Shown here one piece after another: positions 1 to 12,900 of a DNA stretch of 64,000 nucleotides. Each line of letters begins with the position of its first letter. Position 1 is the first letter of the stretch. Below the pieces are notes generated by a model. That model had not been told where the DNA came from and did no database searches. It saw only the letters and a list, made by a program, of their open reading frames with translations. Source of the DNA: Phascolomyces articulosus (Eukaryota > Mucoromycota > Mucoromycetes > Mucorales > Lichtheimiaceae); assembly GCA_025677815.1 (NCBI GenBank), contig JAIXMP010000011.1:1302001-1366000 (forward strand), given 5' to 3'. A program made the position numbers and the translations under genes.

Positions 1-1047
1 TTACTCACAATACACGATTTCTTTATCACCAGACCATAGTAATGTCGTACATTTTATTGATTATAGAAAATACATAGTATAATGAAATGACAGGTTGTGC
101 AAATGCATGTAATCATTGCTTATTCTTCTACCAATGTAAAATAATGAATTCATGAAATCTGGGGTCCTGGGGTAGTAATCTACGATCGATTGTTACACAG
201 TATGTCAGGTACAATTTACACATGATTTCTTTGACCATTTCTTGTTATTTTAAAAGCCATCATCACTTTCCAATTTAACTGTAACAGTTAATTGTTGGGA
301 ACGATAGTGCTGAATCGTAAGTATATATGTTTAACCTTTTACCCTTTTTTTTTAACTATTGCTTGTTATAATATATTGTGGTATCACAATGCATACACTA
401 GTAATAAACCATTTTAATACCTATAATAATAAGGTAATATATACCAACACCCTTCACCCCATCCTTTTCATCTTACGATTTTGCATATTATTTGCGTTTT
501 TCTCATATATTCACTATACATCATATAATGCTTCACAATAATGTACACAGAAACTCAATCCGTGTGAATTTTTGAATACGAGAATATAGTAAAATAAACC
601 ATAATTGAACAAGGTAGTACGTATGTGCTACTATAATTAATTATGATGTACATGGTATTATTTCATATCCAAACATTTCATCAATATTGACAAGATGAAA
701 AATATTATATAGTTTAATCAATGGGAATATTGAAATAAAAAATTCTATGGAATGTACAGAAGATTTTATCGTTATCCAGTATTATGTAAGGATTAAGAAT
801 GACCGAATCAAGATAAAAAAAATATATACCCATATATGTAACATAGCATACAGCGAAAAAGTAACATCTATTTAATAATATGTATGTAATTCGTTCGAAA
901 ACAGTATCTCAGTAATAGATCATCAAATAATAGCAAATATTATTATAAAGTATATTGTGTTAAATAGTATTTCTTTATTGCTAGAGTGTAAAAAAGATTA
1001 TTCATGGTATAGATAAAGTATAGTATTTAATAAATGTTAAAATTTCC
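1..1047. other. intergenic, AT-rich
   Basis: No coding frame longer than about 60 codons shows family features, and no RNA gene was recognised. The last roughly 100 bases should hold the 3' untranslated region and polyadenylation region of the minus-strand lysozyme gene. Confidence 0.6.
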
Positions 1048-2060
1048 TTAACCGTAATAGTTCTTGTCCCATCCGGCAGAACAGAAGGTAACGTCACCGG
1101 CATATTGCTATTATATTTATAAGAATATAAGTTAGAATGTCTTGATCAATAGAAAAAAACCTTGCAGAAGTTGTTTAAAAAAAGACGTATGTTTTACCTT
1201 GATGGTAGGTTTGGACCATCCGCCAAATGTAGCAAAGTTATCAAAGGATAAAGCTTCATCCCAATGAGCGTACCAAACTGGGACACTGGAATCCAATTCC
1301 CAATCAGCAGAGCCAACAATTTGAGACCATTGGGATTGACTGGAGTAAACACCCCATTTCCAACCAGAAGCATTCAATACACTCTTGTATTCTTGTAAAG
1401 CTATAAAAGTATCGTTATTGTTATGTTAGAATAGGGTTTAACTAATAAATTCTATCACCAGGGAAATTTTTCAATAGCAATATAATAAGAAAGACTCTAT
1501 ACTTACTAGCTTGAGCTTCGGAAGCAGAGGGCCAGTTATTGGCAGAAGGATCAATTTCAACATCCAACCAAAGAGTGCCGAATGTCATCTTGTTAGAACC
1601 GACATAGTCAATAATTTCTTGGACTTGAGTACCGGGAGATTTACATGTGGAACGACCAGAACAAGGGAACATGTAAATATCAACGGCATCAAAACCGCCA
1701 TCAAGGGCATTTTGATAGTTTTGATAACAATTGGAATCCAATGCACCACCCTAAACAATTAAACAAGTGTACAATTTTGAGTGAATAAAGAGAATCATGG
1801 ATCAATTGTTGCTATGATAGCGAGACCATCAGAATGGCGACGATATTATTATATATGGATACACAAATTTAACTTACAGGGTTTTGTCCATATGCTTCAA
1901 TGTAACAACGAACAACAGCTTGAGTATAACCTTCACCATTGGCACATTGGAAAGCAGATACACTTGTGAGGGCCGAGACATCAACACCTACGGTTTGAGC
2001 TTGAGCAAATCCGACAACAGAGGCAACGGACAAGGCAATTGTGGCAAGTTTTTTCAACAT
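1048..2060 (-). CDS. secreted GH25 lysozyme (protist/nematode type)
   Basis: Predicted peptidoglycan muramidase of glycoside hydrolase family 25, secreted. Four exons on the minus strand: 1878-2060, 1507-1750, 1198-1400 and 1048-1107. They join in frame to 229 aa with GTAAGT/GTAAAA donors and TAG/TTTAG acceptors. Residues 1-22 form a signal peptide (MLKKLATIALSVASVVGFAQ, then AQ). The mature protein starts TVGVDVSAL, whose Asp is the usual first GH25 acidic residue. The central LWLDVEID supplies the D-x-E catalytic motif. The last third carries PVWYAHWD and FGGWSKPTIKQYAGD, which match the short lysozymes of Dictyostelium, Entamoeba and nematodes (LYS-1-like) better than the Chalaropsis/Streptomyces type. 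Several cysteines suggest disulphides. The length is normal for a single-domain member. The gene stands alone, with about 1.6 kb of non-coding DNA upstream. Substrate and antibacterial or feeding role are inferred from the family. Confidence 0.88.
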
Positions 2061-3680
2061 TTTATATATGACAGGTCTTGAATAGAATTATGTATATGAT
2101 AAAGAAAGAGATGATTCAACTTTTTTTTTGTAGAATTTTATGTCCCTTTTATAGATATTTTTTTAGTCTTGTCCTACAAAACCTTTGTATATACAATGTT
2201 ACGTCCGCCACTTAATCCAGTGTTGAATCTATTGCTCTTTTTCTCTAGGCTGATTAAGCCTGTTCTTTTTTCCATGATTTCGATAAAAACATTACATAGG
2301 TACAACAAACAATAAATTGTATGGGAGAGTAAAAAAGTAGTACGATTCTCGTATATGTGATACCTGTCAAAGAAACTAAGTTACTTATGGAATAGCATAG
2401 AATTTTCCTAATAAGCATTTATAATTGACCGCATGATGAATCCTCATGTCCGCTATTGGATATAAAATATCAGTACAGAAATAAAAAGCAGGGCGCCGCT
2501 CCAACATTGATTATGTGAGACAGTAATTTATAATAATTTGTTTTTTTTTTCTACCTCATTAATTATTATCTAATAAAACGGTGATAGTAATATAACAAGG
2601 CCATTATCATTTATATCACCAAATAGGCTATAAATACTTTTCTTTTGAAATATTTAATGTGATCTTAGATAATAAAAAAAGCAGAAAGTGCACGAATGAG
2701 TACAAGAGAGTTAGAGAAGGTTTGATAGAAATAATATATTATTATTCTTGCATTAAAAACATTCTTCAAGCCTCACCCAATTATTGGGTGAATCTCAATT
2801 ACAGATAGTTTATATGATGGTGGCTAAAGTAATTTACTTCAATTAAAAAGAATCCATTAGTTTAGTTCAAAAAATCAAATGTGGCACATTATATACACAT
2901 TTCCTATAAAATGTTTACTACTTGGATCGAACTAGTAAATCAGTTAGGAAATATACGTTGAGGCGCAGTGCTATATATTGAACTTTATCAGGGATAGTCT
3001 ACTATAGTAGGGGGGTGACTCTTTTTTTTTGCAATAATTATTGTGATATGCTAATCCAAAAAATTGTTTCAGTAATCGGGACTAATATACTACTTTATCC
3101 CTTTATGGATGCTTAAAAAACCATATACAGACATCCGCGGCTGGCTAAGTAACGAGAAAAAAAGTTACTGTATATACTCCTATTATATGTTGGACCTATT
3201 CGAGAATTCTTAACAGATTGGTTTTTGCCTTGTAGAGAGCGTCATTGTTGTAAACACACTTTGTTGTAATTATTATTATATTCATTAATGAGAAGATAAC
3301 TTTCCTAAATGGAAATATAATGGATCAACTAAAAAGAAGTTTGATTCTATCCTTGTTTTTCTCCCTCTCCACATGTATAAACAGTAAATTTGTAAATAAT
3401 ACAGCGTTGGAAGTTAAGTTTGGCTACCCAAAATGAAAATGAGCTATGTCTTTGAAAGTAGGCCATCATATGAAATAAAGCGAAAATTGGATTCGCTCCA
3501 TGAAAGTGAGTTATACAATTAGATATTGGCCTATGCCAAACGAATTTCAGCTATGGTGAAAATAAAATTGAATATGATCCAAATAAAACATAAGGTTATG
3601 CATTATTTATATATGAAAAAATAACCAACAATATTGCTGATATATTTTTATAATCATGTTCCTCCTGCCAAACAACGATC
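2061..3680. other. intergenic, nothing recognised
   Basis: Upstream region of the lysozyme gene. It contains a T-rich stretch near the start codon and a small perfect palindrome CACCCAAT/ATTGGGTG near 2774-2792. No gene-like frame was found on either strand. Confidence 0.55.
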
Positions 3681-4116
3681 CTAATACGTTAGCGAATGCT
3701 TGATCCAAGCTTGACAGACTTCGTGGAAAATGTACACTGGTGCTCTTTTGATGCGATTACTTGACTTGATATTAACTCTTATCGAGGCAGAATCGTTGTC
3801 GATGACATCTTTAAGTTTTGACCAACATTCCTTGATGGTGTTTAAAAAAGGAGGAGAGTATGATGGAAGGTAAATGATCTCCAAGCCGCGTTCTGTAACC
3901 CAACCCTCGACATCAATTGTTCTATGAATAGCAGCGTTGTCCATAACAAGAGATCGATATGATGGGGTATTTCATAAAATCACTATCACAAGTCCCATTT
4001 TCGAGTGTTGGACCTTCGGTTTTCTTTTTCTTATTAGCTGTCGATTCACAGACACCATTGACGTATCCGGTGTGTTGTAAGCATAAAATCAAAAACATAA
4101 TCACCACGTCAAGCAA
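3681..4116 (-). pseudogene. decayed Tc1/IS630-type DDE transposase
   Basis: The C-terminal half of a DDE_3 superfamily transposase. Reading from 3944 down, the frame begins MDNAAIHRTI and continues to IIYLPSYSPPFLN, the signature around the second catalytic Asp and the P-Y-S-P-x-L-N block. The block that normally reads NPIEECW is NTIKECW, so the catalytic Glu position appears to be Lys. Upstream, a different frame (3960-4060) holds TLENGTCDSDFMKY, which resembles the segment that usually lies about 20 residues before the MDN block. The spacer is missing and the frame shifts, so the copy is broken by a deletion and a frameshift. Terminal repeats were not found. This is a dead element copy. Confidence 0.7.
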
Positions 4117-5028
4117 AAAAGTATATATCTTTTACTCTTCCAAGTTTCTGTGTTATATGTACAATACAATACAAAGAGCATGTTCTTTGTTTTATTTACA
4201 TCATCAGATTAAAAAAAAAGTTTATGATTGAAGGCTAATTTTTATACAGATATATACAAAGAATTATATGGGTATTAAAATTCAAGTGGGTTAACTTCGA
4301 ATATTTTGGGTTGGGAATTACCACCACGGGAAAGAAACTTATTAAATCTTGTTCATTCTGGTAATTTCAATAACATTGGTCCAAACAGATATTTTACTAG
4401 GCCCATAACAAGTTACAAGTTCAAAAATGGTGTTCAACAGAGACTTTAAATAAAACCAATTTTTTTTAAACGTAGTGGTTGGACGACAATGTGCTTTTTT
4501 TGCCATGAACGTAAATGCTTTTGTGTTTCTAATTAATGTCTTCTGGGGTTTCGATTAGATATAGGAATGCTGAATCAAATATGGATAAAGGATATTGTGA
4601 AGATGATAATGCTTCATCTTGTTGTGGTGCTGGTTGTGCTTGGCTAGGATTTTGCTGTGTTGAATCAAATGATGAAGGTAACTGTGACGATGTTGATGAT
4701 GGTGTATCCAGTTGTAGTGTTAGTTGTTGCCCTTGCGCTTGATGACCAGAATCTTGTTGTTTTGATAATGCAGTCTGTTTATTTGGTTCCACCACGTAAC
4801 TTGGTTCAGTGATAATTAAAGGGTATTCGAACAGAGCTTGACTCTACTTGACAAGTGGGGTGAGAATATTATTTTGTTCGTTGTTGATATAAAGGCATAA
4901 ACGACGATTGTCGTAGTATATTTCTTAGTATTAGATGTTACACTTGCTGCGCCACTACATAGCCTTATATAAAGGATATGTTTTTGTAAAAATAAATCTT
5001 TAGCTTTTGACCTGGTGAATCACAGTTC
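4117..5028. other. transposon-flanking DNA with a Gln/Ser-rich open frame
   Basis: A minus-strand open frame of 88 codons at 4529-4795 encodes a Gln/Ser/Pro-rich low-complexity peptide with an ATG start. It has no recognisable domain, no splice partner that I could find, and sits between two pseudogenes. It may be a piece of the neighbouring decayed element or chance. I do not call it a gene. Confidence 0.3.
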
Positions 5029-5640
5029 TTATCCTTTCTTATATTGCTGATTGTTGTAAAGAAGTATTCGTGCTCCTGGCTTGGCGTTGCCGCCAGACGA
5101 CGCAAAAACAGAAACGACACGATTGAGAGTAATCATATCATTAATCATAGTTCTGTAAAATCGTTTGGATTGTATTTTGTCAACCGTAATGTCGACCCAA
5201 TAAACCTTGGGAAATTGCTTGAGAAAAATGATGAGATCTCCTGGCCGGAATTCAGAAGCGATGGTAAGAGCCTTTGCTGTTTGGCTTGGAAAAACACATG
5301 CTTCAGGATCTTTATTAAAGTCATGTATATCCCTTTACCTATTCCCTGTGCCCCAACAGGGTTTTTTCTAAACTTTATGCTTTTTTGATCTGTTTCGAAC
5401 AAATATGTTCGACCGGACGTTGTGTTCAACGAAGACGTTGAATAAACATTTTCATCGTATCCAAGGTATATTTGATTTGCGTGTGGTGAACAAGCTTTGC
5501 ATACTCTTCAAGTGAGTGCGAGTTAATATAAAGTATTCCATTCTTGTATATTTTCAGCAAGACAAAGCATAGCATCAGGCGCGAGCGTACCATACCTAAT
5601 GCCCACTGTCATTGTTGCAATAGGACTTATAGAAAATGGT
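5029..5640 (-). pseudogene. frameshifted P-loop protein relic
   Basis: Three minus-strand frames in succession look coding but do not join. The first (about 5600 to 5460) includes LCLAENIQEWNTLY and NSHSLEEYAKLVHHTQ. The second (about 5460 to 5320) includes YDENVYSTSSLNTTSGRTYL and a Walker-A-like block NPVGAQGIGKG. The third (about 5330 to 5029) includes DFNKDPEACVFPSQTAKAL, EFRPGDLIIFLKQFPKVYW and NRVVSVFASSGGNAKPGAR, ending at a stop at 5029. Together they would make a protein of about 200 aa with a GxxGxGKG nucleotide-binding loop near the middle. The arrangement recalls fungal Crinkler/RHS-type and other P-loop families, but I cannot assign one. The multiple shifts argue for a decayed gene, although a missed short intron could explain one of them. 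Confidence 0.5.
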
Positions 5641-8341
5641 AGACATTCGTAGACAATGGTGGTTAAAGTAAGTCAAAAAGTCAACAAGTTAAGTCAAAAA
5701 GTCAAAAAATCAATTCAGTATCTTGTGGGACAGAGTCGGAGGTAAATTTTATTGGCTGATTTCGTTCGAGTGACGTGTTTTGAAGATAAAAAAATGTTTA
5801 GTCGATCTCTTCTTTTTTCTCAGTAGTGATATTGCTAACCATGATGTTAGTACTGAAAAAAAAATAATAATAAAGGAAAGTCCTGTCTGAAAGTTACATT
5901 TTACACCATATGAATATATAAATATGTATTATTTCAAGTTTTCTTGGAGAAAATTCTAGAGTAAAGACAGTTAACAAGCAATGAAAGTAAAAATAGTATA
6001 TATTCTAATCAATTGTATATGCCATATATTACATCAATTAATATAATATATCTCATAAAAATCAAAAATCAAAAAATGAAAACACTGGTGATATATACTT
6101 CTTTGAATCACTGAAATAGTACCATATAGAACCAGATATCAACGATATTGACTTTGGTTGACAAAAAATGTTCCGTAACATAATTCTAGATACAGACTCA
6201 TGTGGTAAGTGCTATTGAATGAAACTTGATGAAATTAGTGTTACTCTTATTGATACAATATAATCTATTTTTATTACAAGTTCTTTAGCGTGAGAGCCTA
6301 TTAGTAAATTACAAGAACCTTTGACAAAGAAATAATGTATTGTTTTTGCAGAAAACTATCACAGGCACAGAAAACGTACCTGTCTGAATGAGGGTATAAA
6401 GCACATTACGTTAAGTATAAGGTGATGTCACGAAGCAAACCGTAAAGTGAAACCATAAAAAGTTCTTTCACAACAATTCAATGCTCTCTTCTTTTTTGGA
6501 ACATTTCTCATTTTTGAGTTTGAACAACGAAAATTTTTGTCGACTATACCTCTTTTCTCCATGAAAATCCTTTGGATTTCTTTGTTTTCGATCATTCTGT
6601 ACTTTTTTTTTGACCTTGTCTAGTTTGAACTAATACCATTTCTATCTTTGATGGATGTTCTGGAATACCTCTATCCTATTTAATGATCTGAAGGTTATAC
6701 TGAACAGGTTTCAAACTATCCTCTCTATTTTTGTATCGGAGACCAAGAGGTTCTTATAATGATTCCGTCAGAAAATGAGAAAATCGTCATCGCTGCATAA
6801 AAAACACCTGTAGATAAATAATATTATTAAGTTGAATTGTTCTATCATAAACCAAGCAAGTTACGTTTCATAAATCATATTCCGTTTTTGCTAAAGTCCT
6901 CTAATCTCTTCTTTTGATTTATTACCAAAGAAATGATTTCATCGCCTAATATTACTTTATAAAGGTAAAGGTATTAATGAATCGTGTCCATACCATCCAC
7001 AGATATAACCAAAGAATTTGTTTAACTAATTTGAAGAGACAAAAAGTTGGGGTAAAAAAAGCAGGATCATAATATAAACACTTTGGTGATTTCAAATTAT
7101 ATATATGCCAAAAAAATAAACAAATGTCGGAATTCAATTTTTTGATAGGTATATGTGTCGTGGGTAGGTAGGCGTACCGGTGTATATTCCGGTGCTCTCC
7201 CTCCCTACTAATACATACTTCTTCATTTTCGTAATATATATATAAAAGTATATATAGAATAGACTCTAGCCTCTCTCCTCCTTTTCCCTTCCTTTCCGGT
7301 TTTACCTTAAGGGTTTTATTTGTTGTGTAGAGTAAATAATGGAATAAATTGACAACCGGGTCTGTGCGACAAGAAGAATAAAAGAAAATCGTCCAACAAA
7401 ATGTATAGAAACATTTCTTCTTCAAAATGATGACCCAATCCAACAAATACCAACCATAAAAAATTATTGGCCCCTGAGCTCTACTCGGGTGCTACACTTT
7501 TCGTCTGAGGATACTTGTGCCTAATACTTGTTCCCATACGAGTCATTTATATTCTATCCTTCTGATATGGATGATGAATTATAGAGTCTAATGAATTTGT
7601 AAAATGTGGGGTAATTGTAATGGATAGATAGATAGCTGGATGGTAACGCAAATTGATTGATGAAAATATGTTTGTATTCGAGAAACGCGCATGGAACCGA
7701 ATTCAAAAGATGAAAAGATGGATGAAATTATTTGTTGATCTGATTATGTATAAAATAAAGACGAAAATGGACAAGGTCGTTTTAAAGTTGCCCTGTAAAA
7801 CCCCAATTCCCGAGTTGATTTCTTTACTATGTACTTGGACTACTTCTTTTATTACTATTGCTATTTAGCAGTGTGTTTGTATCAACTGATATAGTCTCAT
7901 ATATAGTCCGACTGTTGCCGAGAGAAACGAAGCATTGTAATAGTAAAAGTAGCAATAATTATAACAGAAGATGATGTCATTTGAAAAGACCATTATAATA
8001 AAGAAAGGGATCAAAAAGCAGTAGTATTAGTAGTGTATGTTTCTATCGGAAGGAGCAGGAAGCGATGGATTCACATGCGATCCGGTTTAGGGTTTTGTGC
8101 TGCATGTGAAATAATTTTTGGACGAAAAGAAGTTTGCGGGGTCAAACGACGAAACAGTTTATGTTATTTTCATAAGCAAAGCGAAGTACTCGACCATAGC
8201 ATAAGCGGGATTTTAATCTCTCTCTCTCTTACTTTCCATTTTTGAAATTACACGTTTAAAAAAACAAAGATTAGTCCATTTGTTCTTCTTTTCTTTTTCT
8301 TTTTCTTCACTTCTTTTTCATAAACACTCAAATTATTAAAC
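5641..8341. other. long intergenic region before malate dehydrogenase
   Basis: AT-rich, with several chance open frames, the longest being minus 6952-7446. None has a recognisable domain or coding-like composition. The last 60-70 bases before 8342 are pyrimidine-rich with CTTTTTC runs and an A-rich ATTATTAAAC context before the start codon, as expected for a highly expressed fungal gene leader. Confidence 0.55.
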
Positions 8342-9903
8342 ATGGTTAAAGTTACTGTCTGTGGTGCCGCTGGTGGTATTGGTCAACCCCTTTCTTTGCT
8401 TTTGAAGCAATCTCCTCTCGTTGATCATTTGTCTCTTTATGATATCGTCAACACTCCTGGTGTCGCTGCTGACTTGAGGTAAATACTATCTTCAAAAAAA
8501 AACGCGTCTTTCAATAATAGACATACATATATTCATATATATATCTTCTATATCTCTATAGCCACATCAACACCAAGTCCAAGGTCACTGGCCACGTTGG
8601 TGCTGACCAACTCGAAGAAGCCATCAAGGACTCTGATATTGTCGTCATGTAAGTTATTTGTTATCAACAAATAGAAGTTTCATATAAAAAAAAAGCTTTG
8701 AAAACCACGGAAGCTAATCAAAGATAATGTTTTCTTTATATTCAACCTCTCTTTATAGCCCTGCTGGTATGTAACAACGTTTTACTCAAAAAATTGGGTC
8801 TAGTTCATGAATGAATGGTGTTAAAGTTTTTAATTAATATAATTAATCTATAGGTGTGCCACGTAAGCCTGGTATGACTCGCGATGATTTGTTCAAGATC
8901 AACGCTGGAATTGTTCGTGACCTTGCTACTGCTGCTGCCAAGTTTGCCCCCAAGGCTTTCATGTGTATCATCTCCAACCCCGTCAACTCCACTGTTCCTA
9001 TCGTCGCTGAAGTCTTCAAGAAGCACAACGTCTATGATCCTCGCAGGTAATTTTTTTTATCTTTTTATATAAAAAGGTCGGGTGTTGGGGAAGGGGAAAA
9101 ATTGGAATAATCTGGGAAAATTTTCGTGTTGTTTGCTGTGTTATGTTGTGTGATATGTATATATGCGCTATGTGTGTGGGTGTGTGAGTCAAGTCTCCTA
9201 TCATGTTTCCCTTCCAATGAGAAAGAGATATTCAATCATTCTTTGATAATCATTTAGAATCTTTGGTGTCACCACTCTTGATATTGTTCGTGCTTCCCGC
9301 TTCGTTTCTGAAGTCAAGGGCAAGGACCCCAAGGATGTTAACGTCACGTAAGTATTTTCTCACTTTTTTATACGCTTATGAGGTGGAAGAACTGTTTTTA
9401 TATACAGTTTAACTCATGTTGTATATCGTTTTCAAAAAATCAGAGTGGTCGGTGGTCATTCCGGAAATACCATTGTTCCTATCTTGTCTCAATTGGGTGA
9501 ATCTTTCACTCAAGAAGAACTTGATGCTTTGACCCACCGTATTCAATTCGGTGGTGATGAAGTTGTCAAGGCTAAGGATGGTGCTGGTTCCGCTACTTTG
9601 TCCATGGCTTTCGCTGGTGCTCGTTTCGCTTTGAATGTCCTTGAAGCTGCTGTCAAGGGTACCTCCGTCACTGAATGCACTTATATTGACTTGGCTGCTG
9701 CTTCTCCTGAAGCTGTTCAATCAGTCAAGGAAGCCACTGGTGATGATTCCCTCACCTACTTCTCTCTTCCCGTTGAATTGGGTCCCGATGGTGTCAAGAG
9801 CACTTTGCCCATTGGTGCTATCTCTGATTACGAAAAGAAGTTGTTCGCTGCCGCTGGTGCCGAACTTAAGGGTAACATCGCCAAGGGTGCTTCTTTCCAA
9901 TAA
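8342..9903 (+). CDS. MDH: NAD-dependent malate dehydrogenase
   Basis: Interconverts malate and oxaloacetate with NAD. Six exons: 8342-8478, 8562-8648, 8759-8766 (8 nt), 8854-9046, 9258-9347 and 9444-9903, giving 324 aa in one frame. The N-terminus [17 protein letters not shown] is the Rossmann GxxGxxG loop. The 8-nt exon plus the first bases of exon 4 encode the IPAG part of [15 protein letters not shown], the mobile active-site loop with its substrate-binding arginines. [11 protein letters not shown] carries the conserved Asn, and [10 protein letters not shown] holds the catalytic His. The length and motifs fit the eukaryotic mitochondrial-type/eubacterial MDH clade. No presequence precedes the Rossmann fold, so this product may be cytosolic. 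An undetected upstream exon could add a targeting peptide. The C-terminus (KGASFQ) is not a PTS1 peroxisomal signal. Confidence 0.96.
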
Positions 9904-12900
9904 ATGTAAAATTAGAAGTTACAAAACAATCCATCCATCCATTCATATAAAAAACCGATACATACCAAAACCCACAAACTCGCGTAACATAACATTGTTT
10001 ATCTCTAGAAAAAGCCCTTCAAGCTGTACATATAGGATGGCCTATTTGCTTTTTGTTTCAAATTGTAAATGTATTAAAAAAACACAAACATAAACACAAC
10101 ACACACATTTTACATACAAATATTATCATGATGAGGGAACACAAAGAAGAAACAAAAAGAAGAATATTTACGGAAACGTTTTGGAGGAAAGAAAAATGTA
10201 ATACTGGGGGGGGAGGAAGAGTAGTATTTTATCTTTGTTGATTGCATGGTTGTTTTAAATATTGGGGCGATGCTGATATTTGCTTTTTTACTATTAATGA
10301 AAGTGCTCATATCTTGTAATATAACCATATACTTTTGGAATGAATAAGACATAGCGTATAATTCGAAGATTCATGACTGAATTTATGTGGAAAGCTACAA
10401 ATTATTATTTGTTTATTTTTATAAGCTTGCTTTAAACTTTAAACGAATTCTTCTATTGCACCTATAAATAGATCTTTCGATTGAGCAAGTATTTTCACTC
10501 CATACATATATACATACTGTTTGATTACCAAAGACTAGTACTATTTAATCAATTCATAAGAAAGCGCTTTTTTCTTTTATATAACTTTAAATCCATTTAT
10601 TAATAATAATATTTAGTTGGATCTAATGGTTCAAGATGTTGGGAAGTCTCGCTATGGATGGTCTGAGATTTCCTAATTTAGAATCTGGGTCTTAAAATCT
10701 ATTGTTATATTTTAATTATGCAACCATAGAAAAGGGGGGCGAAAAGAAACAATGATATAATATTCGCATATCGACCTTGAAGGATAACACACATACACAA
10801 TTCGAATTAGCATATATACTCGGAAATACTATCCGATCTATGCTAATCTGTATAATATTCCTAGTATACTTCTTAATCAAATGAGAGATTGAACAAGCAG
10901 TAGAATAATTCAATATCCACTTTATCCTTTTGTGTACGTATCGAATAGAAAATGTGCTGCTTTTCCCTTCCATTCAGCTGGTACCATGTATATTTCAGGA
11001 AAAATAATATAATTTTATAATAAAGTTCATATATCACAGTCATTACTAACCAAAACGGTATAGAGTAATGCGAAAAGCATGATAATAAAATAATTTTCGT
11101 GAAAAAATGACCATATATCGTTTTATTCAAATTCTTGCTTTCAAATTGTATAAATTTGCATACTCTCTTATAGAAATAATTGTTTTTATGTTCTTCGGAA
11201 AAAACAGCAGCTCTCAAACAATACAAAGATGATAATGGTGTATAGACGAGGATCTAGTATCTGAAATAAAAATATTTCAAAAATGAAATGAATAAACAAA
11301 AAGATGGTGCATTTTCATTCATCTTGGGTATCCAAACATTTAGTACATCTTAGATGACATGTAAGCCTGACCAAAGGGAAATGTAATGACCCAGTAAAAT
11401 CAGGAACGGTCGATTTTCACTGGCCAATAAAATGGAATGGCTGAATTGTTTATCCGATAAAGTCATAGTAATATAATGATAGTCTTGTATAGGTAAAAGT
11501 ATCAAATATGCGTGTATTCGGACGGTTCAGGTAAAGGTTTGTTATTTAAAACAATAGCCAAGTAAATATATAATATTTAGTAAATGGGCTGTTCTCCCAC
11601 CGTATCTATAATTTACTTATTAATAGACCCTTGTGCAGGGTAATGTATCAAGATAAAGAAAAGACAAGTAAAGTGGTACAAAAGGAGGAGAGAAAGAAAC
11701 CGTCGATTGCGTGATATGTAACATCAAACCATAACAACACAGATATGTCTGTAAACTTGTAGTAGTAGAATCATTGTACAACAACAGAAAATGTAAGGTT
11801 TTTATTATATCCAGTTAGCAACCAGTAATCAATAGATTAGACTTTCTACCGTCATAAGATATGGCAAGGTTTGGTGTTCAAGAACCATACTTTCCAGAGA
11901 TAGTATGGTGACCTATCTTTTATAATATATCTAACTGAAGTAGTGAATGAGGAACCAGACGTCATTTATATATATACTCACGGGGTTGATTTTCTATATA
12001 AAACCATTTTTGGTAATGGATATGAGCCAATAGATTTGAGTTTTTGAGTCGGCGCCCGATCTATTTTCTCTCTTATGATCATCTTGTCAAACTGCATGAG
12101 TGGAATAGCGACAATAATAGCAGTAGTATACAGTATATCATGTCAATCCATGAAAAATAATGTCAACAGATTACTCATGATTTTTGCTTCTAAATAAATT
12201 TATTTGTTTTGTATATTCTTATTTAAACTAAGAAAGAAAGAAGCATGGTGCTGTCTTTTCGTTCTCTCACATGGAAAAATGATTCATATACTGCAGCTGT
12301 TGTACAGGAGGAGGGTTTAACATGGGCTATACTCTATTTATTGAAATAGAATAATGGATCTATCCAATCCTAAAATTTTTATTATATATGTAATAAGAGT
12401 TAAAATTTGTCGTTGTTGTCCCATGATCATGGTTATCTACGATAAAAAGTTCATGTTTGTAATAATAAAAACTCAGCACTGACAAGTTGGGAGAGAAAGA
12501 GAGATGCGTTGATGAAGCGATTTATTGTTATAGTAACCAGCATATATATTAACTTTATTATTATAAGGGTGTTAAAAGATGTTTATTGTTGTGCACGGTC
12601 GGGAGCATGTTCCGTGGCGTATTTTTTTTTTCTGTGTGGTACATGTGGAAGGAATCTGTGCACCTGTTTGGTTGGGATATTGATGCTGCAACCCAACGAA
12701 TGGTATGAAAAAGAAGTAGTAGGGCTAGAGAGAGAAGGAATATCCTATCGCTTTGAATAATGAATCAATAAAGATCTACATCGTCTATTCAGTTGCCATT
12801 TTATTATAATTATGGTTATTATACTAACAAGAGAAAAAGCAAGGGAGATGAAATCCTGGAGGAAATATTAGATCAAAGAGATAAATTATCATCTATTATT

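Noticed and set aside
4529..4795. Gln/Ser-rich 88-codon ORF with an ATG
   Set aside because: Low complexity and isolated between pseudogenes, so insufficient for a gene call.
6952..7446. 164-codon minus-strand open frame
   Set aside because: AT-rich chance frame, with Cys/Phe/Tyr/Leu-biased composition, no domain, no conserved-looking motif and no coding-like codon use.
10873..11226. 117-codon minus-strand frame
   Set aside because: Low-complexity hydrophobic/aromatic translation typical of AT-rich non-coding DNA.
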